From positions 22,701 to 86,700 of the forward strand of contig JADFIR010000010.1 of assembly GCA_022566535.1 (NCBI GenBank): a stretch of DNA of 64,000 bases, written 5' to 3'. The translations under genes were made by a program, and so were the position numbers. This document shows positions 8,185 to 17,087 of this stretch, piece by piece. The notes below the pieces were generated by a model, which did no database searches, was not told the DNA's origin, and worked only from the letters and a program-made list of their open reading frames with translations. Position 1 is the stretch's first letter. Each line of letters begins with the position of its first letter. This DNA comes from Planctomycetota bacterium (lineage in GTDB: Bacteria; Planctomycetota; Phycisphaerae; Phycisphaerales; SM1A02).

Positions 8185-8763
8185 TCAGCCCGGCGACGCC
8201 CCGGGCACGGCAGTGCTGGGGCGGACCGTGCCCGGCTCATCGGCCCACTTGGTGTCGAGGCTGTATACGTTGTAGTTGCGAAGCTGCGGCGAATAGATGT
8301 GCAGATTGATCAGGTCTTCACCCGCCGGTTGGATGTTGGCGACCTGATGAATGTCCGCCTCTCGTGATGCGCAAACGTAACCCGGCTCGCGATGCTCCGT
8401 CGAGGCCGGGTAGATCAGCCCGGACGGCGACCGTTCAAATCTGGTCTCCGTGGCGACCCCCTCGATGACGCAAAACGCGCAGCTTGATCCGGCATGATCG
8501 TGGATCGGCGTGCGCTGGCCGCTACGCCAGCACAGGCAGACCAGCTCGTACCAGTCAGTTTCTCTGACAAGGATTCGACTGTAGCCGTGCTCGCCAAATA
8601 CGCAAGCCGGCGCCAGATCGTCACGCGTCAGGTCGAGTTCGGCCAGCAGTCGACTCAATGTTGCCAGATCAGCCCGCGTCCTGAGCATGTCCAGATATTC
8701 CAGCAGCGGGCGAAGCTTGGGGAATGAGCCTCTCGTCGCTTTGGGTGCTGTCGCCGGGTTCAT
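8185..8763 (-). CDS. cdo: Cysteine dioxygenase family protein
   Basis: A 192-residue cupin that should oxidise cysteine to cysteine sulfinate with non-haem Fe(II) and O2. The start at 8763 opens MNPATAPK with GCAGGAG upstream. The three-His facial triad is His88 and His90 (PIHDH) and His139 (DIHQVAN). Cys95, five residues after His90, aligns with mammalian Cys93, and Tyr157 (LHIYSP) aligns with mammalian Tyr157. Both residues needed for the thioether Cys-Tyr cofactor are therefore present, whereas many bacterial homologues have Gly at the Cys site. It is divergent from the TPR/gluzincin gene across 160 bp. Confidence 0.85.
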   Translation of the reverse strand: MNPATAPKATRGSFPKLRPLLEYLDMLRTRADLATLSRLLAELDLTRDDLAPACVFGEHGYSRILVRETDWYELVCLCWRSGQRTPIHDHAGSSCAFCVIEGVATETRFERSPSGLIYPASTEHREPGYVCASREADIHQVANIQPAGEDLINLHIYSPQLRNYNVYSLDTKWADEPGTVRPSTAVPGASPG

Positions 8764-8924
8764 GACATGCTCCTGCTTGGCCGGAACTCCCCATCCTATG
8801 GTTTTATACCTATCCATCGCCGGAATTGGAAATCGAACGACAGGCATTTGGTTGGCCTAAGGTGAATCGTAGACACCAAAATCGGGATGCGGCGTCCAAA
8901 CAATTACCGATGAAGGAGTTGTCA

Positions 8925-11669
8925 ATGACCGCCCAAAGATGGGTCACACGCGCAAGTAACCTGCGGCTTGTCTTGGCAGCCGGGGCCGGTCTGCTGTGCT
9001 GGGCGGGCCGGCTGGCACTTGCCCAGCAGGGGCCGCTGTTGGTCCCTGAACATGTCGAGCTTCACGCGTCGGCGCGAGCCGCCATCAACGCGGCGTGGTT
9101 GACCGAGGCCGAGCGAAGACCCCTGCGCGTGTTCCACGGCGTTTGGGGGCAGCGCGATCTGGACACGCCTCTGGCTCGGGCCGTCGTTGCGCTGAACGCC
9201 TGGGACTTCGACCATCCGGCTCTATCCGATGAGTCCGTGGCAGCGGAGATCCGAGCGGAGGCGGAGCTTCACCAGGGCGAGCTTCGACGGGCTCTTGCGC
9301 TAGCGGACGGGCTCGAGTCCAACCGCGCGGCCCGCATCCGCGCCGAGGCGTACGAGGGCCTCGGTGACCATGACGCCGCCGACCTGGCGGTTGAGGCCCC
9401 GGTTCGCCAACTGTTAGAACTCAGATTCGAGGATCCAGCCGAGCTCACCGAAGCTGTCGGGGCGCTGATCGTGCGAGCCCGGCTTCGGGGTCAACCGGCC
9501 CATGACTATCACACGATGATGACCCTGCTGAGCCGGGCACATCAAGACCTGGACCGTCTCTATTGGCCGGCGAAGCTGGCGGAAGCTCGGCTGCTGGTCG
9601 ACAAGGACAACGAAAAGGAAGCGGTCATCGCCCTGCACGAGACGTTGGAGCTCAATCCTCGATGCGCGGAGGCCTGGTTCATGCTCGGCCGGATCGCCCT
9701 GAAACGATTTGACTTCGCCTCCGTTCGCCTCGCTGCCGACAAGCTGCGGCAACTCAACGGGCAGCATCCCCTGGCCGAGGTGTTGCTGGCTGAGTCGCGA
9801 TTGATTCAGGATGACCCGGACGGCGCGATGGACCTGCTCCTGCCGCTGGTGGGTCGCTGGGGGAAGCTGCGGCCGGCACTGGCCCTGGTGGCGGCGAGCG
9901 AGGCCTTGCGCTACGACGAGTCGGCGATGCACGCGGCGCTGGATCGCTATGAGCGCCTCTCGCCGGGGAGCGCCGTGCACTATTTCATCGTCGGACGGCA
10001 TCTGGCCGTCAACCGCCAATATGAAGCGGCGGCCGAGATGCTCGCCGAGGCCATTCGCCGCCAGCCAGCCTGGCCGGCGCCTCAGATTGAGCTGGGCCTG
10101 ATGCAGCTGCAATCCGGCCGGGACGCCGACGCTCTGGCCGCGCTCGAAAGCGTTGCCCAGCTCGATCCGTTCAACAAGCGAGCCGCCTACAGCCTGTTCC
10201 TGCTGCGGGAGTTGGCCGGGTACGAGCGAATCGAATCAGAGCACTTCGTGATCCGCTACAAGCCCGGCATCGACCAGGTGACGGCCCGAATGATGCCCGA
10301 GCCGCTGGAGCAGATTCATCGCGAGGTCTCGGCCCGCTTTGGCCACGAAACCAACCGCAAGACGATCATCGAACTGCTGCCGGACCACGAGCGTTTCGCG
10401 GTTCGGGTCACGGGAATGCCGTGGATCCATACCATCGCGGCCAGTACCGGGCCCGTGATTGCTCTGGAAGTTCCGCGAGAGGGTCTGCCCTCAAAGCATC
10501 AGGGGCCCTTTGACTGGCTGCGGGTGATTCGCCACGAGTACACCCACACCATCACGCTCAGCCAGACTCGCAACCGCATTCCTCACTGGCTGACCGAAGC
10601 GGCGGCGGTGAGCATGGAGAACGCTCCGCGCGACTACGAGACCTGCCGGATGCTCGCGAACGCGTATGAGTCGAGCACGTTGTTCGACCTCGACCGGATC
10701 AAATGGGCGTTTGTGCGCCCGCAGCGCCCAGGAGATCGCGCTTTGGCCTACGCACAGGGGCACTGGATGGTCCAGTACCTCGACCAGCGCTACGGCGAAT
10801 CGGCGCTCGTGCGGTTGCTTGGCCTGTATTTCGACGGTGTGCGGGAACAACAGGCGATGCTGGCGGCACTCGCGGTGACGCGCGATCAGTTCTTCGAGGA
10901 TTTTCTGCCCTGGGCCGGTGAGCAGGTCATGCAGTGGGGCCTCGCGCCGCAACCTTCGCTGGAACAGTTGGAGGACGAGGTTCGTTGGGCTGATCCCGAT
11001 CTTGCCGCGGCGATGGCGGCGTCTGGGCAGGCTCGACTCGATGCGATCGTTGACACGCTCACCGAGCGCATCGGCCGGCCGGGGGGCTCGCGCTCGCGCC
11101 CATTCACCGCGGACCGCTGGCCGAAGCTCATTCGCCCTCGGGTGGACATCGACGGCGCCACGCTCGCGGCGTGGCTTGAGCAATACCCGGATCATCCCGA
11201 TGTGCTGGAGATGTATCTGCGACGCCGTATCGAGCAGACCGGGTCACCTGATGCCTCGCTGGTGCCCTGGCTGGAACGGTATGCGAAAGCTCGGCCGGTC
11301 GATCCGTTTCCGCACCGCAAGCTCGCTCAGATCTGGCTCGAAAGTGATACGCCGACGCAGGCGATCCCCGATCTGGAGCGGCTCGATCGCGCCGAGCAGA
11401 AGACGCCGGTGTTCGCGGTCGAGCTCGCCAAGCTGTACCGCCGCACAGGCCAACTGGACCTGGCCTTGGCCAAGGCGACCCGGGCCCTGCAGATCAATCC
11501 CTATCACGCGCCCAACCGTGAACTGGCCGCGGCGATCGCCATCGAGGCCAACCAGCTTGAGCTTGGGCGTGAACACATCGCCGCCTTGACTCTCATTGAG
11601 CCGGATCGTCCCCAGCACCGCAAGCGGTTGGCGGCGATCGATCGGCTCATTGAGAAAGGCCGCCGGTGA
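8925..11669 (+). CDS. Secreted TPR protein with gluzincin (peptidase MA-like) metalloprotease domain
   Basis: A 914-residue exported protein. The start at 8925 is set by an AAGGAG Shine-Dalgarno at about 8913 and opens a signal peptide with a hydrophobic core and a cleavage-like ALAQQ. Residues 60-460 are TPR-like helical repeats (for example NPRCAEAWFMLGRIALKRFD). The catalytic region has HEYTH (537-541) and a downstream Glu in HWLTEAAA (about residue 558), the HExxH...E ligand set of M1-like and peptidase-MA proteins. More TPRs follow (DLALAKATRALQINPYHAP). Such proteins are common in Planctomycetes as periplasmic enzymes of unknown substrate. Architecture is clear; the specific function is not. 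Confidence 0.75.
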   Translation: MTAQRWVTRASNLRLVLAAGAGLLCWAGRLALAQQGPLLVPEHVELHASARAAINAAWLTEAERRPLRVFHGVWGQRDLDTPLARAVVALNAWDFDHPALSDESVAAEIRAEAELHQGELRRALALADGLESNRAARIRAEAYEGLGDHDAADLAVEAPVRQLLELRFEDPAELTEAVGALIVRARLRGQPAHDYHTMMTLLSRAHQDLDRLYWPAKLAEARLLVDKDNEKEAVIALHETLELNPRCAEAWFMLGRIALKRFDFASVRLAADKLRQLNGQHPLAEVLLAESRLIQDDPDGAMDLLLPLVGRWGKLRPALALVAASEALRYDESAMHAALDRYERLSPGSAVHYFIVGRHLAVNRQYEAAAEMLAEAIRRQPAWPAPQIELGLMQLQSGRDADALAALESVAQLDPFNKRAAYSLFLLRELAGYERIESEHFVIRYKPGIDQVTARMMPEPLEQIHREVSARFGHETNRKTIIELLPDHERFAVRVTGMPWIHTIAASTGPVIALEVPREGLPSKHQGPFDWLRVIRHEYTHTITLSQTRNRIPHWLTEAAAVSMENAPRDYETCRMLANAYESSTLFDLDRIKWAFVRPQRPGDRALAYAQGHWMVQYLDQRYGESALVRLLGLYFDGVREQQAMLAALAVTRDQFFEDFLPWAGEQVMQWGLAPQPSLEQLEDEVRWADPDLAAAMAASGQARLDAIVDTLTERIGRPGGSRSRPFTADRWPKLIRPRVDIDGATLAAWLEQYPDHPDVLEMYLRRRIEQTGSPDASLVPWLERYAKARPVDPFPHRKLAQIWLESDTPTQAIPDLERLDRAEQKTPVFAVELAKLYRRTGQLDLALAKATRALQINPYHAPNRELAAAIAIEANQLELGREHIAALTLIEPDRPQHRKRLAAIDRLIEKGRR

Positions 11670-11711
11670 GCTGAGCCGGTGCGCTGGCTACAGGCCGGCC
11701 GGCGAGCCTTG

Positions 11712-12530
11712 TCAGTGATTCTTTGCCGCTCGTCGCATCACCACGTCCATGAACGAAGGGAACATCGTCATCACGGCAGCCACGGTCCGAACGGTGTGGC
11801 TGGTCCACACTTCCGGTTTCGGCCGACGAAGGCATCGAACGATGGCCCGCGCCACTCGCTGCGGTGACTGGACGAACCCTCGCCGAGCATGGTCAGGAAC
11901 GCTTGCCCGGCCCGCCTCGCGGCCGCTTAGCCGCTGGGCGACCTCGAAGAACTCGGTGGCCGTGGTGATCGGGTACACACTGGAGACGTCGATCGAGTGC
12001 GGCTCAAGCTCGATCCGCATGGCCCGGCAGAGGTGTGACTGGGCCGCCTTGGTCGCCGAATAGGCGCTGTACAAGGGCAGGGTGAACTTGGCCAGACAGC
12101 TTGAGCACATCAACAGATGCCCCGGGCGGTGCTCGGCCAGCAGTCGCTGCGCGGCTTCATTGAGCAAGTCCGTTGCGGCGAAAAAGTTCACCTCGAAAAT
12201 GTGCCGCAACTGCTCTTGGGAGACCTCCACCGCCGGCTTTTCCAACCCATATCCGGCGTTGGCGAAGACGACATCGAACCGGCCGAAGCGCTGTTGAGCC
12301 GCATCCAACATGCGAGCAGAGATACGCTGGTCAGTCACATCCCCGACGACGACTTCTGCTTCGGCCCCAGCGTGCCGCACCTGCTCGGCGACGGCGTGTA
12401 GCTTCTCTTCTCGACGGGCGTTGAGGAGCACGTTCATGCCGGCCTTGGCGCACTCGATGGATGTCGCCGCCCCGATACCCGAGCTGGCGCCGGTGATGAT
12501 GATGACTTGATCGGTGAGAACGCGGCGCAT
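11712..12530 (-). CDS. Short-chain dehydrogenase/reductase
   Basis: A 272-residue classical SDR. Residues 9-17 hold the cofactor loop TGASSGIG, with an Arg-rich strand end (LLNARREEKL) that favours NADP(H). NAG appears as FANAGYG, the catalytic Ser in LMCSSCLAKF, and the YxxxK pair in YSAYSATKAA. The C-terminal extension ends in a hydrophobic and basic tail (MFPSFMDVVMRRAAKNH), as in membrane-associated SDRs. An alternative start four codons upstream (12542) exists without a better ribosome site. It converges with the TPR/gluzincin gene; downstream of the sigma/DUF6768 pair on the same strand. Substrate unknown. Confidence 0.88.
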   Translation of the reverse strand: MRRVLTDQVIIITGASSGIGAATSIECAKAGMNVLLNARREEKLHAVAEQVRHAGAEAEVVVGDVTDQRISARMLDAAQQRFGRFDVVFANAGYGLEKPAVEVSQEQLRHIFEVNFFAATDLLNEAAQRLLAEHRPGHLLMCSSCLAKFTLPLYSAYSATKAAQSHLCRAMRIELEPHSIDVSSVYPITTATEFFEVAQRLSGREAGRASVPDHARRGFVQSPQRVARAIVRCLRRPKPEVWTSHTVRTVAAVMTMFPSFMDVVMRRAAKNH

Positions 12531-12590
12531 GAACCGGACCATAGCACGTCAGCTCATGCCCCGCGAGTTGGTTCGTTGCAACGTTGCGAT

Positions 12591-12968
12591 CTATCCTTGA
12601 AGTTTCCCTGCCAAGCGAGCGACTTGCAGTTCGACACGTTTGACCTCGCGCAGGATTGAGTTTCGATTCATCTGCATCCAGAACCATATCTTCATCATCG
12701 AGACCGTGATGAAGCAGAGCACAACGCCGAGACCCCACAGGATGTGTTCGCGCGTTTCTTGTGCCTTGAAGAGCTGAATGATGCCGAAGACGCTCGCCGC
12801 CATGAACACAAAGCTGCAGAATATCGCGAGGAACGTCAGCCACTTCTGAGTGCCGCGGAAGGTGTCGAATACCATTTCCGTCATGGACTGATCGCCATCA
12901 AACTCATCGGCGAGATCGGTATCGGTCGCTTCCAACGCCCGTCGAATTTTCGCGTCGATGTTATTCAT
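12591..12968 (-). CDS. DUF6768 family membrane protein
   Basis: A 125-residue protein with a soluble N-terminus (MNNIDAKIRRALEATDTDLADEF) and two transmembrane helices, about residues 43-66 (LTFLAIFCSFVFMAASVFGIIQLF) and 75-96. A coiled-coil-like tail follows (ILREVKRVELQVARLAGKLQ). It overlaps the sigma factor gene by 4 bp (ATGA), so the two are translationally coupled. The pairing of a small membrane protein with an ECF-type sigma factor suggests an anti-sigma or signalling role, which is inference. DUF6768 proteins are seen in this arrangement in Planctomycetes. Confidence 0.7.
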   Translation of the reverse strand: MNNIDAKIRRALEATDTDLADEFDGDQSMTEMVFDTFRGTQKWLTFLAIFCSFVFMAASVFGIIQLFKAQETREHILWGLGVVLCFITVSMMKIWFWMQMNRNSILREVKRVELQVARLAGKLQG

Positions 12969-13546
12969 GAGTCTGTCCTTTCTAACAGCTCCTTGAGCTG
13001 TTGACGCGCGTGATACAAACGTGACTTCACCGTGCCTGCGGGTATATCAAGCGCGACGGCAATTTCCGCGATTCCCATACCATCGAGGTAGTGCATGACC
13101 AGGATCGTTTGCCGGTCGCCGGACAACTCGCCCATGGCATTGTGAAGTCGCTTCACGTCGTCGTTGGGTTCATGAGTTGATTCGAATTCTCGCTGTTGTT
13201 GGATGCCCAAGGATCGAGGATTGCCGTTATTGGCGACCGCCTCGGCAAGCTTTCGATCGCGTTGTTGCTTGCGCATCCAATCGGCGGATTTGTGAGTTGC
13301 GATGCGATACGCCCAGGTTCGGAACAATGCCGGATCGTCGAGACGATGCAGGCTGCGCACGATGGCGAGCAGTGTTTCCTGGAGCACATCCCACGCGGCC
13401 TCGCGCCGGCCGGTCAGACGTCTGGCGTGGCGCCACAACCTCGGCTGCCAGCGAGCGATGAGCTCCTCAAGGGCCTTCTGCTCCCCGCTTTGACAGCGCA
13501 GAACGAGCAACTCGTCACGGATAGACTCGAGGGACCGTGTCATCAT
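12965..13546 (-). CDS. RNA polymerase sigma factor, ECF type
   Basis: A 193-residue sigma-70 family protein. Region 2 runs from QSGEQKALEELIARWQPRLWRHARRL through the DVLQETLLAIVRSL -10-binding segment and FRTWAYRIATHKSADWMRK. Region 4 contains ILVMHYLDGMGIAEIAVALDIPAGTVKSRLYHARQQL, a typical helix-turn-helix. The start at 13546 (ATG ATG ACA) follows AGGATGGG; a longer TTG-initiated frame to 13588 is less likely. It is coupled by a 4-bp overlap to the DUF6768 membrane protein. The target regulon is unknown; a one-component envelope stress circuit is possible. Confidence 0.88.
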   Translation of the reverse strand: MMTRSLESIRDELLVLRCQSGEQKALEELIARWQPRLWRHARRLTGRREAAWDVLQETLLAIVRSLHRLDDPALFRTWAYRIATHKSADWMRKQQRDRKLAEAVANNGNPRSLGIQQQREFESTHEPNDDVKRLHNAMGELSGDRQTILVMHYLDGMGIAEIAVALDIPAGTVKSRLYHARQQLKELLERTDS

Positions 13547-13592
13547 CACACCCATCCTAGAGTCGCCCGGCGCCACCGGTCGGTTCAATGAT

Positions 13593-15242
13593 TTACACCT
13601 GCAACACGCCGGTCTTGAATTCGCCTTCGATGGGAAATGTGCTTGCGATCCGAAGGGCGAAGATCAATTCCTCTCGCGTCATATGCGGCTCAATGAGGCG
13701 GTCCACCCAGCCGCGTGCGGCGCCGTAGCGGATGTCCTGTTGCTCGTCATAGGAGGCGGTGATCGCTTGCAGGAGCTGCTTGCGTTCCCGTGTGTCGATC
13801 TTCTCACCGCGGCGCTCGCGGGCAGAAAGATCAATCTCCAAGAGCGTGTTCGCGGCCTGGGCGGCCCCCATGACGGCGAATTTGCTCCCCGGCCAGGCAA
13901 GGGTCAGCAGCGGATCAAACGCCCGGCCGCACATCGCGTAGTTGCCCGCGCCGTAGCTTGAGCCCACAATCAGGGCGATCTTCGGCACGATCGAATTGCT
14001 CATCGCGTTGACCATCTTCGCCCCGGCGCGAATGATCCCGGATTGTTCCGAGTCCCGGCCGACCATGAAACCCGACGTGTCATGGACGAAGATGATCGGA
14101 ATCTTCTTCTGATTGCAGTCCATGATGAATCTCGCGGCCTTGTCGGCCGAGTCGTCATAGATGACGGCCGGCAAGTTCATCGATACGGAGGGCCCGGCCT
14201 TGCCGCTGGCTAGATGCCTTTGGGTGAGCTTCCGCTGGTTGGCGACGATGCCGCAGGGCCGGCCCCCGATGCGGGCGTAAGCACAGATCATCGACCGGCC
14301 ATACTCGGGCTTGTATTCGTGGTAGCTCTCGTCATCGACGATGCACTCAAGCAGCTCGACCATGTCGTACTGCTCGGTCGGTTGCGACTTGAACACGTTG
14401 TACACGTCGTCCGGCTTGCGGTGCGGCTCGACCGCTTCGAACGGCGGGTCGCCGACGGGGGCCACCGACATATCGGCATGGATGATGGAACGCAGCCGCT
14501 TGATACACGCCTCATCGTCCGGCTCGCGGAAGTCAATGGTGCCGGATACCTGGGCGTGCATGGCGGCGCCACCGAGCGCATCACTGTCCGCCTCCTGGCC
14601 GATGGCGGCCTTCACCAGCGCCGGCCCGGCGAGATACAGGCCGCTGCCTTCGGTCATCAGCAGCGTATCGCAGAGCACCGGAAGATACCCACCCCCAGCC
14701 ACACAATTCCCCATGATCGCGGCGATCTGGGTAATCCCCTTGGCCGACAGCACCGCGTTGTTTCGGAAGATGCGCCCAAAGTCGTCGGTGTCGGGGAACA
14801 CGTCCTCCTGCAATGGCAGAAACACCCCGGAGGAGTCCACAAGATAAATCAACGGCAATCGAGCGCGCTCGGCGATCACCTGAGCCCGGATGAACTTCTT
14901 ACAGGTCATGGGGAAGAATGCGCCGGCCTTGTTGGTGGCGTCGTTGGCGATGATCATGGACAGCTTGCCACCGACCTCGCCGATGGTCGTCACCAGCCCC
15001 GCCGCCGGCGCCCCGCCATAGGGCTGATACATCTTCCACGCTGCGAACAATCCGCACTCGAACCGGCCCGAGCCGGCGTCGAGTAGGAGGTCGATTCGCT
15101 CGCGGGCGGTCAGCCGGCCAAGACGGTGTTGGCGATCTATTCCGGTCGGTCCACCGCACTGGCGGATCTGCTGAGCTTCAGCCAAGTACTGGTCAGTGGC
15201 GGCCCGGAGGGTCGTCGAAGATGGTGTGCGACGTGTGGCCAT
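13593..15242 (-). CDS. Acyl-CoA carboxylase, carboxyltransferase (beta) subunit
   Basis: A 549-residue biotin-dependent carboxyltransferase with N- and C-terminal crotonase-fold domains. The start at 15242 opens MATRRTPSS. Conserved segments are GRLTARERIDLLLD, NDATNKAGAFFPMTCKK, the FPDTDDFGRIFRN motif, MGNCVAGGGYLPVL and SGLYLAGPALVKAAIGQ. The C-terminal part has VHDTSGFMVGRDSEQSGIIR and SYGAGNYAMCGRAFDP. These are closest to the methylcrotonyl-CoA/geranyl-CoA-like group, though propionyl-CoA carboxylase is possible. The biotin-carrying alpha subunit is not in the window. Substrate would need the partner gene or assay. It is divergent from pilT. Confidence 0.87.
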   Translation of the reverse strand: MATRRTPSSTTLRAATDQYLAEAQQIRQCGGPTGIDRQHRLGRLTARERIDLLLDAGSGRFECGLFAAWKMYQPYGGAPAAGLVTTIGEVGGKLSMIIANDATNKAGAFFPMTCKKFIRAQVIAERARLPLIYLVDSSGVFLPLQEDVFPDTDDFGRIFRNNAVLSAKGITQIAAIMGNCVAGGGYLPVLCDTLLMTEGSGLYLAGPALVKAAIGQEADSDALGGAAMHAQVSGTIDFREPDDEACIKRLRSIIHADMSVAPVGDPPFEAVEPHRKPDDVYNVFKSQPTEQYDMVELLECIVDDESYHEYKPEYGRSMICAYARIGGRPCGIVANQRKLTQRHLASGKAGPSVSMNLPAVIYDDSADKAARFIMDCNQKKIPIIFVHDTSGFMVGRDSEQSGIIRAGAKMVNAMSNSIVPKIALIVGSSYGAGNYAMCGRAFDPLLTLAWPGSKFAVMGAAQAANTLLEIDLSARERRGEKIDTRERKQLLQAITASYDEQQDIRYGAARGWVDRLIEPHMTREELIFALRIASTFPIEGEFKTGVLQV

Positions 15243-15462
15243 GGGCGATGGGTCAACTGCTGAGTGACCGAAAACAATCAGGATATGCGATCCGGTGCCT
15301 TTCGACGGGGTCCGGTGGTCCCATCGGCAGATCATTGTCCTAGTATTATCCAGACGCGGCTAGGAGGTGTGGGCCTCATTGGTCTCAATGCCGCCGAAGG
15401 TGCCGGCCGGGAGTCATCCGCCCGCACCTTGCTTATCTGCGGTTTCAAAGAAGGGAAGTGGC

Positions 15463-16578
15463 ATGCTCGGCGCTCTAACCATCCACCGACTGTTGGAGAA
15501 GATGAAGGAAGTAGACGCGTCGGATTTGCATATCAAGATTGGTTCGCCGCCGGTGCTTCGTATCGCGTCGGCGCTGCACCGTATCGATGCGCCCGTGCTG
15601 AATGGGGACGACACGCGGCAACTGTTGACGCCGATCATTCCGCCCCACCTCAAGCAGCAGTTCGAGCAAGCGGGCGGCGTTGACTTTTCGCACACGGAAA
15701 GCGCCGACGCCCGGTTTCGATGCAGCATCTTCCATGCGGGCGGAGGCGTGCACGCCGCCATTCGCCGCGTCAATCCCGTCATCCCCAGCTTTGACGAGCT
15801 GCACCTGCCGTCCATATATCGCGAAGTCGCCGACACCACGCACGAAGGCCTGGTGGTCATCTGCGGCGTCACCGGCTGCGGCAAATCAACCACGCTGGCC
15901 GCAATGATCGACCACATCAATGAAACGCGGCACTGCAACATCATCACCATCGAGGACCCGGTGGAGTACCTATTCCGCCCTAACCAGTCGTTTATCAGTC
16001 AGCGGGAGATCGGCATCGACGTTGCGGACTTTCCCCTGGCACTGCGATCGGCAGTGCGGCAAGATCCAGACGTCATCATGATCGGCGAGATGCGGGATCG
16101 GGAAACGATGATGGCCGGGCTGCAGTCAGCAGAGACCGGGCATACGGTCTTCGTGACGCTGCACACCGCCGACACTATGCAGAGCTTCGCCCGCATACTG
16201 GAGTTCTTCCCCTCCAGCGAGCATAAGTTCATCCGTTCGAGTCTAGCCAACGGTCTGGGGGCGATCATGGCCCAGCGCCTCTTGCCGAGCGTACGTGAGG
16301 ATGTTGCCCGCGTCCCGGCAACGGAGGTGCTGCTCAACTCCCCGATCGTGCAGGAAAAAATCCGCGAGGCCCAAGATGAGGACATGCCGGCCATCATTCA
16401 TAGCTCTGAAGGCGAAGGCATGCATGACTTCACATCGAGCCTGGCCCGGCTGGTGGATGAAGAGTGGGTTGATCTGCGGACCGCCGAGCGCTACGCCCCG
16501 AACCGTGAAGCGCTGATCAGCAAGGTCCGGGGCATCGAGGTCGCCGCCGACAAGCTTATCCAGCGGGTCAAGCGCTGA
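15463..16578 (+). CDS. pilT: Type IV pilus retraction ATPase PilT
   Basis: A 371-residue secretion ATPase that depolymerises type IV pili for twitching motility. The start at 15463 follows AAGGGAAG and opens MLGALTIHRLL. The N-terminal PAS-like domain has ASDLHIKIGSPPVLRI. The ATPase core has Walker A GVTGCGKSTT (about residues 134-143), the Asp box ITIEDPVEYLF, Walker B DPDVIMIGEMRD and the His box GHTVFVTLHTAD. AIRRV and the C-terminal AQRLLPSV are also PilT-like. It is slightly longer than the usual 345 residues, with a C-terminal extension. It stands alone; the only other pilus gene in the window is the pilM fragment at 1-368. Confidence 0.94.
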   Translation: MLGALTIHRLLEKMKEVDASDLHIKIGSPPVLRIASALHRIDAPVLNGDDTRQLLTPIIPPHLKQQFEQAGGVDFSHTESADARFRCSIFHAGGGVHAAIRRVNPVIPSFDELHLPSIYREVADTTHEGLVVICGVTGCGKSTTLAAMIDHINETRHCNIITIEDPVEYLFRPNQSFISQREIGIDVADFPLALRSAVRQDPDVIMIGEMRDRETMMAGLQSAETGHTVFVTLHTADTMQSFARILEFFPSSEHKFIRSSLANGLGAIMAQRLLPSVREDVARVPATEVLLNSPIVQEKIREAQDEDMPAIIHSSEGEGMHDFTSSLARLVDEEWVDLRTAERYAPNREALISKVRGIEVAADKLIQRVKR

Positions 16579-16625
16579 TTCCATTGAGCACTTGCATCCG
16601 GGAGGCGGAAGCAGTTCGCGGCGGG

Positions 16626-16658
16626 AAAAAGGCCCAGCGGTCTGCCGACCGCCGGGCC
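16626..16658 (-). terminator. Rho-independent terminator, minus strand
   Basis: On the minus strand the arms GGCCCGGCGGTC and GACCGCTGGGCC pair around GGCA with one mismatch. They are followed at once by TTTTTCCC (16630-16623). This is a canonical terminator for a transcript coming from the ftsK side and covering the 13-codon frame. It also lies just beyond the pilT stop on the other strand, but without a T-tract there. Confidence 0.65.
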
Positions 16659-16715
16659 ATAGATTCGGAGTCCAGATCACGGGCTGCACCACCGTGCAAC
16701 GCCGTCGGGGCACGG

Positions 16716-16757
16716 TTACACGTGTAGCCCTCTGGTACTGCCACACTCTTGATTCAC
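16716..16757 (-). CDS. Candidate 13-codon peptide ORF with perfect Shine-Dalgarno
   Basis: A GTG start at 16757 is preceded by AAGGAGGTGATC with about 7 nt spacing from GGAGG. This is a full-length complement to the 16S rRNA 3' tail, far stronger than at neighbouring genes. The frame encodes VNQECGSTRGLHV and stops at TAA; an intrinsic terminator lies 58 bp further on. The GTG overlaps the TAG stop of a 70-codon upstream frame (TAGTG). It could be a real micropeptide, a leader peptide or a coincidence of an rRNA-tail-like sequence. No family is recognised. Confidence 0.3.
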   Translation of the reverse strand: MNQECGSTRGLHV

Positions 16758-17087
16758 TAGATCACCTCCTTGCTGCAAAAGGGTTTGCCCAGCCGACACG
16801 AGCGTGACCACTCGTCGCCAGGCTCTTTTCCCCTGGGCGTCCCCAGGGGCTCATCGCCCGGCTCCGCAAAGCCGCAAGCGGCCCACGAGGCCGGTCGTCG
16901 CGATCCGCTGCCGCCGCCCAGCGAGGGGTTCTCCCTCGGTTTGCCGGCCGCTCGCCGCGATACCGGCATTATCGCGTTCTGTCACGATAGGGCAACAGAA
17001 AAATGCCAAAAGACAGCATCGATTTGCAATGGGGCTTATCGGCCGGCGAGCCTACGTTACGAGCCCGGTCAATCGCTGGGCATGCTG

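Larger units (their letters stand above)
16579..17087. other. 509-bp region between pilT and ftsK with hairpins and small open frames
   Basis: No full-length gene is visible. On the minus strand, reading away from ftsK, it holds a 70-codon open frame (16757-16969) with low-complexity content (EPGDEPLGTPRGKEPGDEW). A perfect extended Shine-Dalgarno follows at 16759-16772, then a 13-codon frame and a terminator. GC-rich inverted repeats include CCCCTGGGCGTCCCCAGGGG (16830-16849), where CCCCTGGG pairs with CCCAGGGG, and CCGTGC/GCACGG inside GGGCT/AGCCC (about 16681-16730). A structured RNA, a leader region or a small-peptide locus are all possible. Confidence 0.4.

Noticed and set aside
14214..15086. 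290-codon plus-strand frame
   Set aside because: Mirror of the acyl-CoA carboxylase gene; product is Arg/His-rich shadow sequence.
16660..16690. tRNA-like arm on the minus strand (loop CTCCGAA, would read as Arg CCG)
   Set aside because: Only the anticodon-like stem-loop fits; no acceptor, D-arm or T-arm pairs around it.
16759..16772. GATCACCTCCTT on the plus strand resembling the 16S rRNA 3' end
   Set aside because: No other 16S sequence surrounds it; it is better read as a Shine-Dalgarno on the opposite strand.
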